A model generated the notes under the pieces. That model worked only from the letters and a program-made list of their open reading frames with translations. It did not search any database and was not told the DNA's origin. Positions 11,417 to 22,463 of a stretch of DNA of 64,000 nt are shown here, piece by piece; position 1 is the first letter of the stretch, and each line of letters begins with the position of its first letter. This DNA is from Tragulus kanchil (taxonomy: Eukaryota; Chordata; Mammalia; Artiodactyla; Tragulidae), in the NCBI GenBank assembly GCA_022376925.1, contig JAIOJX010000025.1:184511801-184575800 (forward strand), given 5' to 3'. The translations under genes and the position numbers were made by a program.

Positions 11417-11644
11417 AGTTTAATTGCTAAGTCATGACCCTTGTGACCCCATGGACTCCTCTGTGTCCATGTGTCCACCGGCCTCCTCTGTCCGCTGGCC
11501 TCCTCTGTCCATGAGATTTTCCAGGCAAGAAGACTGGAGTGGGTTGCCATGTCATTCTCCAGGGAATCTTCCCGACCCAGGGATGGAACCAGGTCTCCTG
11601 CACTGCAGGCGGATTCTTCACCGACGGAGCCACCAGGGAAGCCC
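11417..11644 (-). mobile_element. Bov-tA SINE, copy A
   Basis: Antisense Bov-tA ending GAGCCACCAGGGAAGCCC, with an internal 21-bp-scale repetition of CTGTCC-GCTGGCCTCCT. Confidence 0.87.
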
Positions 11645-11717
11645 TGAAAACCTGAAGTCCATGTTGGTTTAGCAGCTTTCTCTGCGTTGGTTCTGACAAG
11701 GTCAAAGACAAGGCGTC

Positions 11718-12020
11718 GGGGGCTCGCCTGGTGCCTCCGTGGTAAAAGCATCTGCCTGCCAGTGCAGGAGACGTGGGTTTGATTCTTGATTTGGGAATAT
11801 TCAGTATGCATGGAGCAGCTGAGCCGGTGCATCGCAACCACTGAGCCTGTGCTCTAGAGCCCAGGAGCCACAACTACTGAGCCCCCTTCCCCTAGAGCCC
11901 GTGCTCCTCAACAAGAGAAGTCGCCGCAACAAGAAGCCCCTGCACTGCAACTGCAGAAAAGCCCACACAGCAACAAAGACCCACCACAGTCAAAAATAAA
12001 CACATCAATAAATATAGAAA
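11718..12020 (+). mobile_element. CHR-type SINE, long form, copy A
   Basis: Head GGGGGCTCGCCTGGTGCC, body with GAGCCACAACTACTGAGCCC, AACAAGAGAAGTCGCCGCAA, A-rich tail. Confidence 0.87.
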
Positions 12021-12451
12021 AAGCAAGGAGTTAGCTGACGGGCCTCTCATCAGGACGCTCTGGGAAGAATCCGCTCCCAGGCTCATCCAGGGTGTTGGCA
12101 GAATCCAATTCCTTGGAGATGTAGGACTGAGGTCCGCACGTCCTTGCTGGCTGGGGCCACCCTCCGTTCCCGGAGGATTCTCTCTTGTCCTTTTTAAACT
12201 CTCAGATTGTCAGTAATGGGCATGTTTACGTCATTTGTAGACACTGACTGTTTCACTCTGCTCCTTTTACAAACATGTTTCCTCTTACGAGAGATTCACG
12301 GGACGGACCCTGACGCTTGCAGTAGAGTGTTAGTTTCTAGTAAACTTTCAGCTCACACCACTGAGCCCGGCGTAATGGTGGTTGAGCGTCTGGAGGATTA
12401 ACCACTCCCGTAAGATTCCTCCTGGTGAGCACCCATGCCTGTTTTGAAGAT
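12021..12451. other. Unassigned sequence present three times
   Basis: 12090-12451 recurs at 13181-13545 and, with a degraded start, at 14362-14685. No gene recognised. Confidence 0.5.
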
Positions 12452-12510
12452 TGCTATAACAAAGTACCACAAAATCAGCAGCTCAAAATAATACAGTTTA
12501 TTATGATGGT

Positions 12511-12738
12511 AGTTTAATTGCTAAGTCATGACCCTTGTGACCCCATGGACTCCTCTGTGTCCATGTGTCCACCGGCCTCCTCTGTCCGCTGGCCTCCTCT
12601 GTCCATGAGATTTTCCAGGCAAGAAGACTGGAGTGGGTTGCCATGTCATTCTCCAGGGAATCTTCCCGACCCAGGGATGGAACCAGGTCTCCTGCACTGC
12701 AGGCGGATTCTTCACCGACGGAGCCACCAGGGAAGCCC
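12511..12738 (-). mobile_element. Bov-tA SINE, copy B
   Basis: D3 copy of 11417-11644. Confidence 0.87.
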
Positions 12739-12808
12739 TGAAAACCTGAAGTCCATGTTGGTTTAGCAGCTTTCTCGTTGGTTCTGACAAGGTCAAAGAC
12801 AAGGCGTC

Positions 12809-13111
12809 GGGGGCTCGCCTGGTGCCTCCGTGGTAAAAGCATCTGCCTGCCAGTGCAGGAGACGTGGGTTTGATTCTTGATTTGGGAATATTCAGTATGC
12901 ATGGAGCAGCTGAGCCGGTGCATCGCAACCACTGAGCCTGTGCTCTAGAGCCCAGGAGCCACAACTACTGAGCCCCCTTCCCCTAGAGCCCGTGCTCCTC
13001 AACAAGAGAAGTCGCCGCAACAAGAAGCCCCTGCACTGCAACTGCAGAAAAGCCCACACAGCAACAAAGACCCACCACAGTCAAAAATAAACACATCAAT
13101 AAATATAGAAA
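12809..13111 (+). mobile_element. CHR-type SINE, long form, copy B
   Basis: D3 copy of 11718-12020. Confidence 0.87.
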
Positions 13112-13572
13112 AAGCAAGGAGTTAGCTGACGGGCCTCTCATCAGGACGCTCTGGGAAGAATCCGCTCCCAGGCTCATCCAGGGTGTTGGCAGAATCCAAT
13201 TCCTTGGAGATGTAGGACTGAGGTCCGCACGTCCTTGCTGGCTGGGGCCACCCTCCGTTCCCGGAGGATTCTCTCTTGTCCTTTTTAAACTCTCAGATTG
13301 TCAGTAATGGGCATGTTTACGTCATTTGTAGACACTGACTGTTTCACTCTGCTCCTTTTACAAACATGTTTCCTCTTACGAGAGATTCACGGGACGGACC
13401 CTGACGCTTGCAGTAGAGTGTTAGTTTCTAGTAAACTTTCAGCTCACACCACTGAGCCCGGAGTAATGGTGGTTGAGCGTCTGGAGAGGATTAACCACTC
13501 CCGTAAGATTCCTCCTGGTGAGCACCCATGCCTGTTTTGAAGATTGCCTACAACTCACTTCCTAAAAAGGCT

Positions 13573-14082
13573 CTGGTATTTTGTTTGTTTGTTTTCACAA
13601 TTCAGTTTTAATTTTTCATTTTAATTTTTTTACCAAAAACATGTTGTATTGGCCGATTAACAATGTTGAGGGAGTTTCAGGTGGACAGCAAAGGGACTCA
13701 GTCATCCATATACATGTACCCATTCTCCCCCAACCCCTCCTCCCCCCCATCCCCCGTCCAGGCTGGCACAGAGCACTGAGCAGAGGCCCACGTGCTGTAC
13801 GACAGCGCCTTGCTGGGTATCCATTTTGAATACAGCAGTGTGTACATGGCCTTCCCCGAATCCCTAACTAGCCCTTTGCCCCTGCAATCGTAAGTGCGTT
13901 TTCTAAGCCTGTGAGCCTCTTTGTAAGCGCGTTCATTTGTACCATTTCTTTCTAGACGCCACATATGAGGGAAGTCACAGATTTCTCCTTCTCTGTCTAA
14001 CTTCACTCAGTGGGACAGTCTCTGGGTCCGTCCATGCTGCTGCGACTGCCTTCATTTCACTCTTTTGAATGGCTGAGTCCTA
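13573..14082 (-). mobile_element. L1 LINE 3' end with target-site duplication, copy A
   Basis: Antisense ruminant L1 3' UTR (CAGCAAAGGGACTCAGTC, TTGAATACAGCAGTGTGTAC). Flanked by TTCCTAAARAGGCT at 13559-13572 and 14083-14096, a 14-bp target-site duplication with one mismatch. Confidence 0.85.
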
Positions 14083-14707
14083 TTCCTAAAGAGGCTGCTT
14101 GCTGCTCAGGCGTGGCCACAAGCTCTCCAGGGCACACCTTGCACGCCCCGCCTCTCTCTCCCTGTAAGACGTGACTCTCGGGAGTGAGCATTCCCAGCAC
14201 CAAACAGAGAGCCTGCCGATGCCAAATGCCCAGACGGCTGCTCCGACACTTTCCGAAGGAAGATCTTGATCAAACGGGAGACATGTGAAGGAAGAGTCAG
14301 AATGGAGTCCCTGTTGCTCAGAGAGCTCTCCAAGAACGACTTGTCTCCATTCGGGTTAGGCTCATCCAGGGTGTTGGCAGAATCCAATTCCTTGACGGGT
14401 TTCCCCCCTCTGGGCTCCTTTTTAAACTCTCAGATTGTCAGTAATGGGCATGTTTACGTCATTTGTAGACACTGACTGTTTCACTCTGCTCCTTTTACAA
14501 ACATGTTTCCTCTTACGAGATTCACGGGACGGACCCTGACGCTTGCAGTAGAGTGTTAGTTTCTAGTAAACTTTCAGCTCACACCACTGAGCCCGGAGTA
14601 ATGGTGGTTGAGCGTCTGGAGAGGATTAACCACTCCCGTAAGATTCCTCCTGGTGAGCACCCATGCCTGTTTTGAAGATTGCCTACAACTCACTTCCTAA
14701 AAAGGCT

Positions 14708-15217
14708 CTGGTATTTTGTTTGTTTGTTTTCACAATTCAGTTTTAATTTTTCATTTTAATTTTTTTACCAAAAACATGTTGTATTGGCCGATTAACAATG
14801 TTGAGGGAGTTTCAGGTGGACAGCAAAGGGACTCAGTCATCCATATACATGTACCCATTCTCCCCCAACCCCTCCTCCCCCCCATCCCCCGTCCAGGCTG
14901 GCACAGAGCACTGAGCAGAGGCCCACGTGCTGTACGACAGCGCCTTGCTGGGTATCCATTTTGAATACAGCAGTGTGTACATGGCCTTCCCCGAATCCCT
15001 AACTAGCCCTTTGCCCCTGCAATCGTAAGTGCGTTTTCTAAGCCTGTGAGCCTCTTTGTAAGCGCGTTCATTTGTACCATTTCTTTCTAGACGCCACATA
15101 TGAGGGAAGTCACAGATTTCTCCTTCTCTGTCTAACTTCACTCAGTGGGACAGTCTCTGGGTCCGTCCATGCTGCTGCGACTGCCTTCATTTCACTCTTT
15201 TGAATGGCTGAGTCCTA
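14708..15217 (-). mobile_element. L1 LINE 3' end, copy B
   Basis: D4 copy of 13573-14082, with the same flanking target-site duplication. Confidence 0.85.
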
Positions 15218-15473
15218 TTCCTAAAGAGGCTGCTTGCTGCTCAGGCGTGGCCACAAGCTCTCCAGGGCACACCTTGCACGCCCCGCCTCTCTCTCCCTGT
15301 AAGACGTGACTCTCGGGAGTGAGCATTCCCAGCACCAAACAGAGAGCCTGCCGATGCCAAATGCCCAGACGGCTGCTCGCCGACACTTTCCGAAGGAAGA
15401 TCTTGATCAAACGGGAGACATGTGAAGGGAAGAGTCAGAATGGAGTCCCTGTTGCTCAGAGAGCTCTCCAAAA

Positions 15474-15975
15474 GGAAGCTGAGGCCGTTAAGGGACTGTA
15501 ACTGATGCACCTCTCCTAGGATGGAATCCGACCTTTTGACCTGATGAAGTCACCTAGCACACCGGTCAGAAACTCAAGATGCTTATCAGAACCTTGTCCT
15601 AAAAGAACTTGCGACAGTCCCTCTACTTATAGGACCCTTACCCTGAAGCAGCTTGTGATTTCTTAAGAATAAATATTTCCTGACTCATGTCAATTCTTGC
15701 CAGGCAATTTTTAACAACAAACATAAGGCTTTTTGTCCTTAAACGCCCCCGACTCTTTCTCTTCCTCAGAACACACTTTCGTGGTTACCCAACCAGTGCC
15801 TCCCGAACTGCGGTTCGTAAGATCCCAATGAACCCTTTTCTTATTTGTGGCTTCCTGCCCACTCTATTGGTTGGCACCGCACGCGCAGCTGCCTGCATCC
15901 CAGACCCAGTCGTGCACCTCAAATCCTGCTCGCGCTTTAAATTTGTCCAAAGTCTGAGGCGTTTGTCCAACAAAT
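15474..15975 (+). mobile_element. Probable retroviral LTR
   Basis: LTR-like order of signals: CTTATAGGACCC (TATA-like, about 15628), CTCTTTCTCTTCCTCAGAAC, GTAAGATCCCAATGAACCC (eroded polyadenylation signal), then a C-rich end. Ends and target-site duplication not resolved and no internal retroviral genes are present. Confidence 0.42.
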
Positions 15976-16300
15976 TCGGAGGATAACCAGAGCCAGCCTT
16001 GACACATCTAATTATCTCATGCTTGGAAGGTCTCTGAATCTTCCTGCTTTCTTTTCCTACCTCATTTCTTTAAATCCAGGCCCAAACATTCTTTGCTTTA
16101 AAGGGCAGAGATTGAGTCCACTCAGATGATCCACACCAGGGTCTTTATTTTATGACTTTTAATTACATCAACAAAGTCCCTTTTGCCATGTCATGTCACA
16201 TAATTCACAGAATGCTCTCGAGTTCCAGGGATCAGGACATGGACATCTTGGGCAGGGGGGCACTCCGCCTCCTTCTAAGAACCGGTAGTCTTGGTTCTCA
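15976..16300. other. Unassigned sequence
   Basis: No gene or clear repeat recognised. Confidence 0.35.
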
Positions 16301-16430
16301 ACCCCACTAGGTACAGGTGGGGACACTGAGGCCCGGAGAGCCATCTCCTGGATGTGACCAGAGATCCCGTCAGCAAGCTGTGGAATTAGGATCAAACCCC
16401 AGGTCTGTCTGAAGCCGACAGTTTGCCCTC
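16300..16430 (+). repeat. MIR SINE
   Basis: GGACACTGAGGCCCGGAGAG, GTGGAATTAGGATCAAACCC, CAGGTCTGTCTG: typical MIR core. Confidence 0.65.
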
Positions 16431-16744
16431 CACCACCACAGCTACGGGCTAGGGGTAACACCACTTCCACCTGCCTGGTACTTCCACAAGTTCACAAGGC
16501 ACTTTTGTACCCTTTTTCTCACTCAGTCCTCTCAGTAGCCCTGAGGGGAGTTCTGAAGTGGGACCACCGGTGCCAGCCAGTTGTGGACTGAAAGAGAAGT
16601 GCTCGCTGTAAAAGCTGTGAGTTCAGTGGTGTTCAGGACCTTCCTGAGGATCTTGCTGACAGCTACAGCCTGGGAAACAGCTCTCCATGGCTGGGGAGGA
16701 ACTTCAAAGAGGCAACGAGGAGTCAGGCTGTCTGTGGATTCTTA

Positions 16745-16857
16745 GCTGGGGGAAAAAATCGTATTCCAAATACCAAAAGATTACTGCTAATCACAAAGAA
16801 GAGACATCTCAAGTTAGTGAAATTTTCCCTTAGATATGTATCGTAACAGCCTAGGGG
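16745..16857 (+). repeat. Old repeat fragment, related to 19660-19960 (copy at 17847-17959)
   Basis: AGATTACTGCTAATCACAAAG and ACATCTCAAGTTAGTGAA resemble a repeat family also visible at 19660-19960. Confidence 0.4.
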
Positions 16858-16859
16858 TT

Positions 16860-17120
16860 GGGACTTCCCTGGCGGTAGAGTGGCTAACAATCAGCCTGCC
16901 GGTGCAGGGCACATGGGGTCGATCCCTGGTCTGGGAAGATTCCACATACCTCGGAGCAACTAAGTCAGTGTGCCCAGATTTTTGAGCCCGGGCATCTAGA
17001 ACCTATGCTCTGCAACAAGAGAAGTCACGGCACTGAGGAGCCCCCCTTCCCGCAGCTAGAGAGAGCCAGCATGGGGAACAAAAGACCCAGCATAACCGTA
17101 AAATAAATAAATTAAATTAA
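16860..17120 (+). mobile_element. CHR-type SINE, copy A
   Basis: GGGACTTCCCTGGCGGTAGAG head, GGTCGATCCCTGGTCTGGG, A-rich tail AAATAAATAAATTAAATT. Confidence 0.87.
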
Positions 17121-17630
17121 TCATTGTGAAAAATATAGGGGTCGGTATATTCGAAGCACAAAGTTGCTTCCATTTTTCCCAGCCTGAATTCCTCTCGGGG
17201 CACACCACGGTGAGGTGAGGGAGGAGCCAGAGCGGTTCAAGGCTGACCCTGGGTGGCAGACAACCTTTGTTTCCTTTGCACGAGCTCCTGGGAAACGGAG
17301 GCCCAGGTCCGCAGCGCTTGTGCAAACAGGATCCCCTGCCACACACACACACACACACACACACGAGTCTCTCCTGTGTATCTGAGGGCCAGGGGGCTAG
17401 AACATAAACGGATCTCCTTATCCCTGCCAGATACTTAGGGTGGTTAGCACTCTCCTCACACACATTAGTTTGGTAAAGATTCCTTTTTAATAAACTCTCT
17501 CCGCCAAACCAGCCTTTGCCTGGGGGCGTTCAGAGAGACAGGAGAGGCCTGCAGCCCTGGTTCTCAGTGCTGGGTGTGCCCTGGGGTAGAAACATCACTT
17601 CTATAGAACTTCTCTTTTCCCCATCATGCC
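17121..17630. other. Unassigned sequence (repeated at 18223-18731)
   Basis: Unique-looking apart from the CA microsatellite; no gene recognised. Confidence 0.4.
17341..17364. repeat. (CA)n microsatellite
   Basis: About 12 CA units. Repeated with the same length at about 18443-18466 in D5 copy B, unusual for independently evolving copies. Confidence 0.9.
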
Positions 17631-17961
17631 TTTTTTATTTTTTTAATATTTATTTTCATGCATCTTTTATTCTTTGGCCTGTGTGGGACTGAAAGAGAAG
17701 TGCTCGCTGTAAAAGCTGTGAGTTCAGTGGTGTTCAGGACCTTCCTGAGGATCTTGCTGACAGCTACAGCCTGGGAAACAGCTCTCCATGGCTGGGGAGG
17801 AACTTCAAAGAGGCAACGAGGAGTCAGGCTGTCTGTGGATTCTTAGCTGGGGGAAAAAATCGTATTCCAAATACCAAAAGATTACTGCTAATCACAAAGA
17901 AGAGACATCTCAAGTTAGTGAAATTTTCCCTTAGATATGTATCGTAACAGCCTAGGGGTTG

Positions 17962-18222
17962 GGACTTCCCTGGCGGTAGAGTGGCTAACAATCAGCCTGC
18001 CGGTGCAGGGCACATGGGGTCGATCCCTGGTCTGGGAAGATTCCACATACCTCGGAGCAACTAAGTCAGTGTGCCCAGATTTTTGAGCCCGGGCATCTAG
18101 AACCTATGCTCTGCAACAAGAGAAGTCACGGCACTGAGGAGCCCCCATTCCCCGCAGCTAGAGAGAGCCAGCATGGGGAACAAAAGACCCAGCATAACCG
18201 TAAAATAAATAAATTAAATTAA
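17962..18222 (+). mobile_element. CHR-type SINE, copy B
   Basis: D5 copy of 16860-17120. Confidence 0.87.
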
Positions 18223-18730
18223 TCATTGTGAAAAATATAGGGGTCGGTATATTCGAAGCACAAAGTTGCTTCCATTTTTCCCAGCCTGAATTCCTCTCGG
18301 GGCACACCACGGTGAGGTGAGGGAGGAGCCAGAGCGGTTCAAGGCTGACCCTGGGTGGCAGACAACCTTTGTTTCCTTTGCACGAGCTCCTGGGAAACGG
18401 AGGCCCAGGTCCGCAGCGCTTGTGCAAACAGGATCCCCTGCCACACACACACACACACACACACACGAGTCTCTCCTGTGTATCTGAGGGCCAGGGGGCT
18501 AGAACATAAACGGATCTCCTTATCCCTGCCAGATACTTAGGGTGGTTAGCACTCTCCTCACACACATTAGTTTGGTAAAGATTCCTTTTTAATAAACTCT
18601 CTCCGCCAAACCAGCCTTTGCCTGGGGGCGTTCAGAGAGACAGGAGAGGCCTGCAGCCCTGGTTCTCAGTGCTGGGTGTGCCCTGGGGTAGAAACATCAC
18701 TTCTATAGAACTTCTCTTTTCCCCATCATG

Positions 18731-18956
18731 CCTTTTTTATTTTTTTAATATTTATTTTCATGCATCTTTTATTCTTTGGCCTGTGTGGGCCTCCCATCGC
18801 AGTGGCCTCTCTCGTTGCAGAGCACCGGCTCTGGGCGCATTGGACACACCGGTCCAGCTGCTCCGCGGCACGTGAGATCTTCCCAGGCCAGGGATCGAAC
18901 CGGTGCCCCTTGCCCTGCAAGGCGGACTCTCTACCCACCGGATCACCAGGGAAGCC
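18731..18956 (-). mobile_element. CHR-type SINE
   Basis: Antisense element from TTTATTCTTTGGCCTGTG to GATCACCAGGGAAGCC. Its left 55 bp also occur at 17629-17686, where D5 copy A is cut. Confidence 0.85.
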
Positions 18957-19049
18957 TGAAATATCACTTTTGCAGCCAGAGTTAAAACCCACGCCCTCGA
19001 GTCCTCATCCCAAGGGAAAGGGGTCGAGCAGGAAGCGGGGGAGGGAGCA

Positions 19050-19560
19050 CGGGTGCTCATCCACCCCTCCCGGGGCAAAAGCCAGCTCCGTGCTCCCCCC
19101 ACTCCCCCCGGCGTGTCGCGAAAGGGGCTGCACAGCGCCACAGTGCAGGCCACCACGATGGGGTGTGGCTCTCGCTGCTTTAAGGTGAAAGGCAAAGCTT
19201 TAGCAAAAAGCCAGCAAAGCTCAAGAACCGGTTGCCCGGCCCAGGCGCGCTTGGCCAAGCTCAGCACCGCGCTCGCCGCGCCCCTAGGGCCCGGGGCTGG
19301 CCGGGACCAGGCTGGGACAGGCTGCGGGCGCCCCGCACTCAGGCCGGGACGCCGCCAGAGGGCAAGGCCCTGTGGGAAGAGCTGGAGAGCGAGACCGGGC
19401 CTGGGAGGACAGCGCCCGCCTACCTGCCCCGGGAGCCGGGTGGTGAGAGGTGCAAGGAAGGGAGGAGGCTGCGCTGGCCAGAGGAGGGCCTGGGACATGC
19501 GGGAGGCAGCGGGCACTGGGTGTGCCTGGGGACCCTGGGACAGCTTCACCACGTGGCTTC
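19050..19560. other. CpG-rich unique segment
   Basis: CpG-dense (peak 19240-19450) with open frames of up to 256-275 codons on both strands. Translations are low-complexity Arg/Gly/Pro/Ala with no family I recognise. Could be an orphan CpG island or distal promoter; not called as a gene. Confidence 0.45.
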
Positions 19561-19659
19561 CTCCACTGGGCGGTGGCGGGGTCAAGATAAGACCTTGTTC
19601 CGCAAGGTACTCTTACATTTTGGTGACTTTTTCTAAGGTTGGCCAAGTGGACTTCGAAA

Positions 19660-19960
19660 CTATTCACAGCCTCAAAGTTGAGAATCATGTCTTATTCAAG
19701 TGGGACGTTTTAGGAGCTCAAGCCCAGGAGACGGTATCTCAAGGGACCCTGAGAGAACTGTTGCAAAGACTTGAGGGAGGGGAGCCAGGTAATACAGAAA
19801 GTTTTGCAAGGAAGGGCCCATAGTCAGAACAGCAGATTTCTGTGAACTAAAGAAAACCAGGTACCCCACGCTAAGGAATGTAGCGTTTCTCTGCAGAGGG
19901 GAAGAAGCAAGAGCCTGGGCTCCCTCATCCGGGGCCAGAGAGCGGTTTTCACCTGCTGGG
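19660..19960 (+). repeat. Old interspersed repeat (family not resolved)
   Basis: CTCAAAGTTGAGAATCATG, GCCCAGGAGACGGTATCTC, AACTAAAGAAAACCAGG match wording of an old mammalian repeat family I cannot name. 16745-16857 carries related text. Confidence 0.4.
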
Positions 19961-20218
19961 CTTCCTCAGGGCTCTCGCGAGGGGTGGCCGCAGTCTCACG
20001 GTTGCTAGACGCAGGTGTTCTTTCCTTCAGGAGACCCCCTGGCTGACCAGCGCGCCGTCCACCCTGGCTACAGTCCCTGACGGCTCTGACACGCTTTGTT
20101 TACTGATAGGCCATTGCAGGAAACGTTCCATTTCTCAGCAGTTAAAATGATTTGATGTGTTGCGAACCGTAAAGACCCCTTCTAGAAAAACAGTAGTCGC
20201 AGGACGCAAACTGGCTCC

Positions 20219-20321
20219 GGCTTGCCCCAGTGGCTCAGCAGTAAAGACTCCGCCTGCGAGGCAGGAGGCACAGGTTCAGTCCCTAAGCTGGGAGGGTCCC
20301 CTGGAGGGGGAAATGGCTACC
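20219..20321 (+). mobile_element. Bov-tA SINE, left half
   Basis: GGCTTGCCCCAGTGGCTCAG to GGAAATGGCTACC. The element is interrupted by the LTR at 20322-20737 and resumes at 20738. Confidence 0.85.
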
Positions 20322-20737
20322 TGTTAGGCTGCCTGGGAATCAGAGCCCCCAGCCCACAAGGTAAAAATAAACGGGCTGACTAAGAGTCATCTGAAAAACA
20401 GGCCCCAGAGGAACAAAGAAGCCGTAAAACCACTGGCCCGTTTACTGGCGCCGAAGGTGCTGCAACCGGCGATAAGGAACCACGTCAGAAAGAAGACAAT
20501 CAGCCTGGTCACAAGTTTTTTCCATGACGTCCAGAGGAACCTGATGAACCACTTCATGGTCCCCTTGACTTGCCCCCTACCCTTGCTTCCTTTCCCCTAT
20601 AAGACACCTTCCGTTTGTCCCCTGGGTGCAACTTCACTGGCCCACCTCTTGGACCTGTGAACCTTGCCCGGGAACACTTCCCAAAACAAGCTCCTTTCCT
20701 GGTAGCTTGCTGTTCCTCGTGTCGTGGCGTGCTTACA
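20322..20737 (+). mobile_element. Solo LTR of an endogenous retrovirus
   Basis: 416-bp element starting TGTTAGG and ending GCTTACA. It sits exactly inside a Bov-tA SINE and is flanked by a perfect 5-bp target-site duplication, CTACC (20317-20321 and 20738-20742). A TATA-like CTATAAG lies at about 20597-20603; a polyadenylation signal downstream looks eroded. No gag, pol or env sequence adjoins it, so it is a solo LTR left by recombination. The 5-bp duplication does not decide between ERV classes. Confidence 0.85.
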
Positions 20738-20838
20738 CTACCCACTCCTAGAGAATCCCCTGGACAGAGGAGCCTGCTGGGCCACAGGCCGTGAGGTCGC
20801 AAAGGGTCAGACACGACGGAAGCAACTGAGCACGGACT
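20738..20838 (+). mobile_element. Bov-tA SINE, right half
   Basis: Continues the SINE at 20219: CTACCCACTCC, GAATCCCCTGGACAGAGGAG, GTCAGACACGACGGAAGC. Confidence 0.85.
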
Positions 20839-21376
20839 AGCTCAGAAACTGGGGTGAAAACCCCGGTTGGAGGCCCTCCCAAAAGAAGAGGGGACATGTT
20901 AGAGCCCGCAGCTTCTCACATGTCCTCAGGGCATGTGGTGGCATTCCCATGGGCGGTCGGCGTGGCCTGTCAGCCTCTTTGAAAAGAGAGTCTTAGATTG
21001 TATGCGGTGTTGACGGACTTGCCGCAGTCCAGGTCACCAGTGGACTCTGTTCGTCCGGGAAGGACTGACGACAGCAGAGGCTGAAGCCAGGAGTCTTTGG
21101 TTTCCTCTCTCCACGTTTCCACCTGTGTTTTCACCTGATGAGAATGGGTGCCAGCCCCCAGAGCCCCTCAGTGGACGGGCTTGTATTTCCAAGAAGGACG
21201 GTAGGGGACCCCTCGCGTCAGAGAGCTCATTGAGGAAAAGACGCTGACGCTTGTTAAAACGGAAAGAAGACTATTCAGGACCAGCGCGGTCAGGGAGAGA
21301 GACCGGCTCATCTTTGAACATCACGGGGACAGCTGGGTGCTTCTGGCCAAGGCGCAGAGTGAGAGCACTCAGCCTG
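20839..21376. other. Unassigned sequence
   Basis: No gene or clear repeat recognised. Confidence 0.35.
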
Positions 21377-21560
21377 CATAGTCGCTCAGTGGTGTCCGAC
21401 TTTACAGCCCGCCAGGCCTCTGCCCAGGGGATTCTCCAGGCAAGAGTACTGGCGCGTGTTGCCATTTCCTTCTCCAGGGGATCTTCCTGACCCAGAGATG
21501 GAACCTGCGTCTCCTGCATTGCCAGGTGGTGTCTTTACCTCTGAGCCACCAGGGAAGCCC
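21377..21560 (-). mobile_element. Bov-tA SINE
   Basis: Antisense: CATAGTCGCTCAGTGGTGTC to GAGCCACCAGGGAAGCCC. Confidence 0.87.
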
Positions 21561-22073
21561 CAACAGTCTCTGAGCCCTCTTCAAGCCATGGCCTCATCCT
21601 CAAGTCCCATCCTTCCACCTGCCTAGTTCAACTGTAGCAAATATCAACCAAAAACCTCAGAAAAACATCAAATACAAGCAAAGTTTATCTGGAGTCCTAA
21701 GAACTACAATTTGGGAGATACATTCAGGTATGAATAAAACCAAGAGTGTTCCAGGGAAAGGAGAGTTGGGGGCTTACACGGGCAAGGCCACAGTGTGGTT
21801 AGAGTTGCCAGGTGAGGACTGTGACGGACTTGATAGAAGTCACGGACCATTTGTCCTTAAAGGACGCACAGGATGTTTCAGGGAAAGAGTCCGGTGAGAA
21901 GACAGGCTGTCAGGCGTTGTTTTGCTAGTTTTAATGTCAGTCTCAGATAAGCATCTTGAGTTCCTGGCAGGTGTTCCGGATGGCTGCCTTAGGACAGTAA
22001 GTGCTCAGGTCAGGTTCACCCCGGCTGCTAGGCATACGTCACACTTCCCCCGTGGCCTCCATCTTAGAGACTC
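21561..22073. other. Unassigned sequence, perhaps LTR-derived
   Basis: 21640-21900 has LTR-like AT/GA-rich text (AAAGTTTATCTGGAGTCC) but no defined ends. Confidence 0.3.
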
Positions 22074-22261
22074 TGAAAGTGAAGTCGCTCAATTGTGTCC
22101 GATTCTTTGCGACCCATGGACACGCCATGGGATTCTCCAGGCAAGAGTGCTGGCGGGGGGAGCCTTTCCCTTCTCCAGAGGATCTTCCCAGCCCAGGGAT
22201 GGAACCCGGGTCGCCTGCGTTGCAGGTGGATTTTTGTACCAGCTGACTGACAAGGGAAGCC
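22074..22261 (-). mobile_element. Bov-tA SINE
   Basis: Antisense: AAAGTGAAGTCGCTCAATTG to CTGACAAGGGAAGCC. Confidence 0.87.
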
Positions 22262-22463
22262 TTAGGGACTCTAAGCAACACCAACTCCATTTTGATGTTC
22301 CCTCCATGGAAGAATCGCCAGGTCATCTCTTGACTCTCGATACCTGACCAAGTTCCTCGTCCCCCACCTTTGCTGTGTGAGCCCTTGGCCTGCCTTTAGC
22401 AAGAATCCCCACAATACTCTCTGTCTCCTACTAGTAATTTTCCGTCCACCGGTCCCCTTACCA

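Larger units (their letters stand above)
11358..13545. repeat. Tandem duplication D3 (offset 1094 to 1091)
   Basis: 11358-12451 is repeated at 12452-13545. Differences are few: a 3-bp loss near 12773, one substitution and a 2-bp indel near the ends. The last 360 bp overlap the first part of D4, so that part occurs three times. Confidence 0.93.
13172..15472. repeat. Tandem duplication D4 (offset 1135)
   Basis: 13172-14338 is repeated at 14360-15472. The first 60-70 bp of copy B (14360-14425) are a collapsed, error-rich version of 13172-13290. The copies then agree, including a whole L1 3' insertion. Confidence 0.92.
16586..18788. repeat. Tandem duplication D5 (offset 1102)
   Basis: 16586-17686 is repeated at 17687-18788. 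The junction at 17686 falls inside an antisense CHR-type SINE: copy A stops after GGCCTGTGTGG, while copy B continues through the whole SINE. Even the CA microsatellite is preserved in both copies. Confidence 0.94.

Noticed and set aside
15687..15986. 99-codon ORF in the probable LTR
   Set aside because: No similarity to a retroviral or host protein that I recognise; LTR sequence often leaves short open frames.
17341..17364. CA repeats as a regulatory Z-DNA element
   Set aside because: Ordinary dinucleotide microsatellite; no supporting context.
19053..19823. 256-codon plus-strand and 275-codon minus-strand ORFs
   Set aside because: GC-driven open frames crossing CpG-rich DNA and repeats; no domain or conserved motif recognised.
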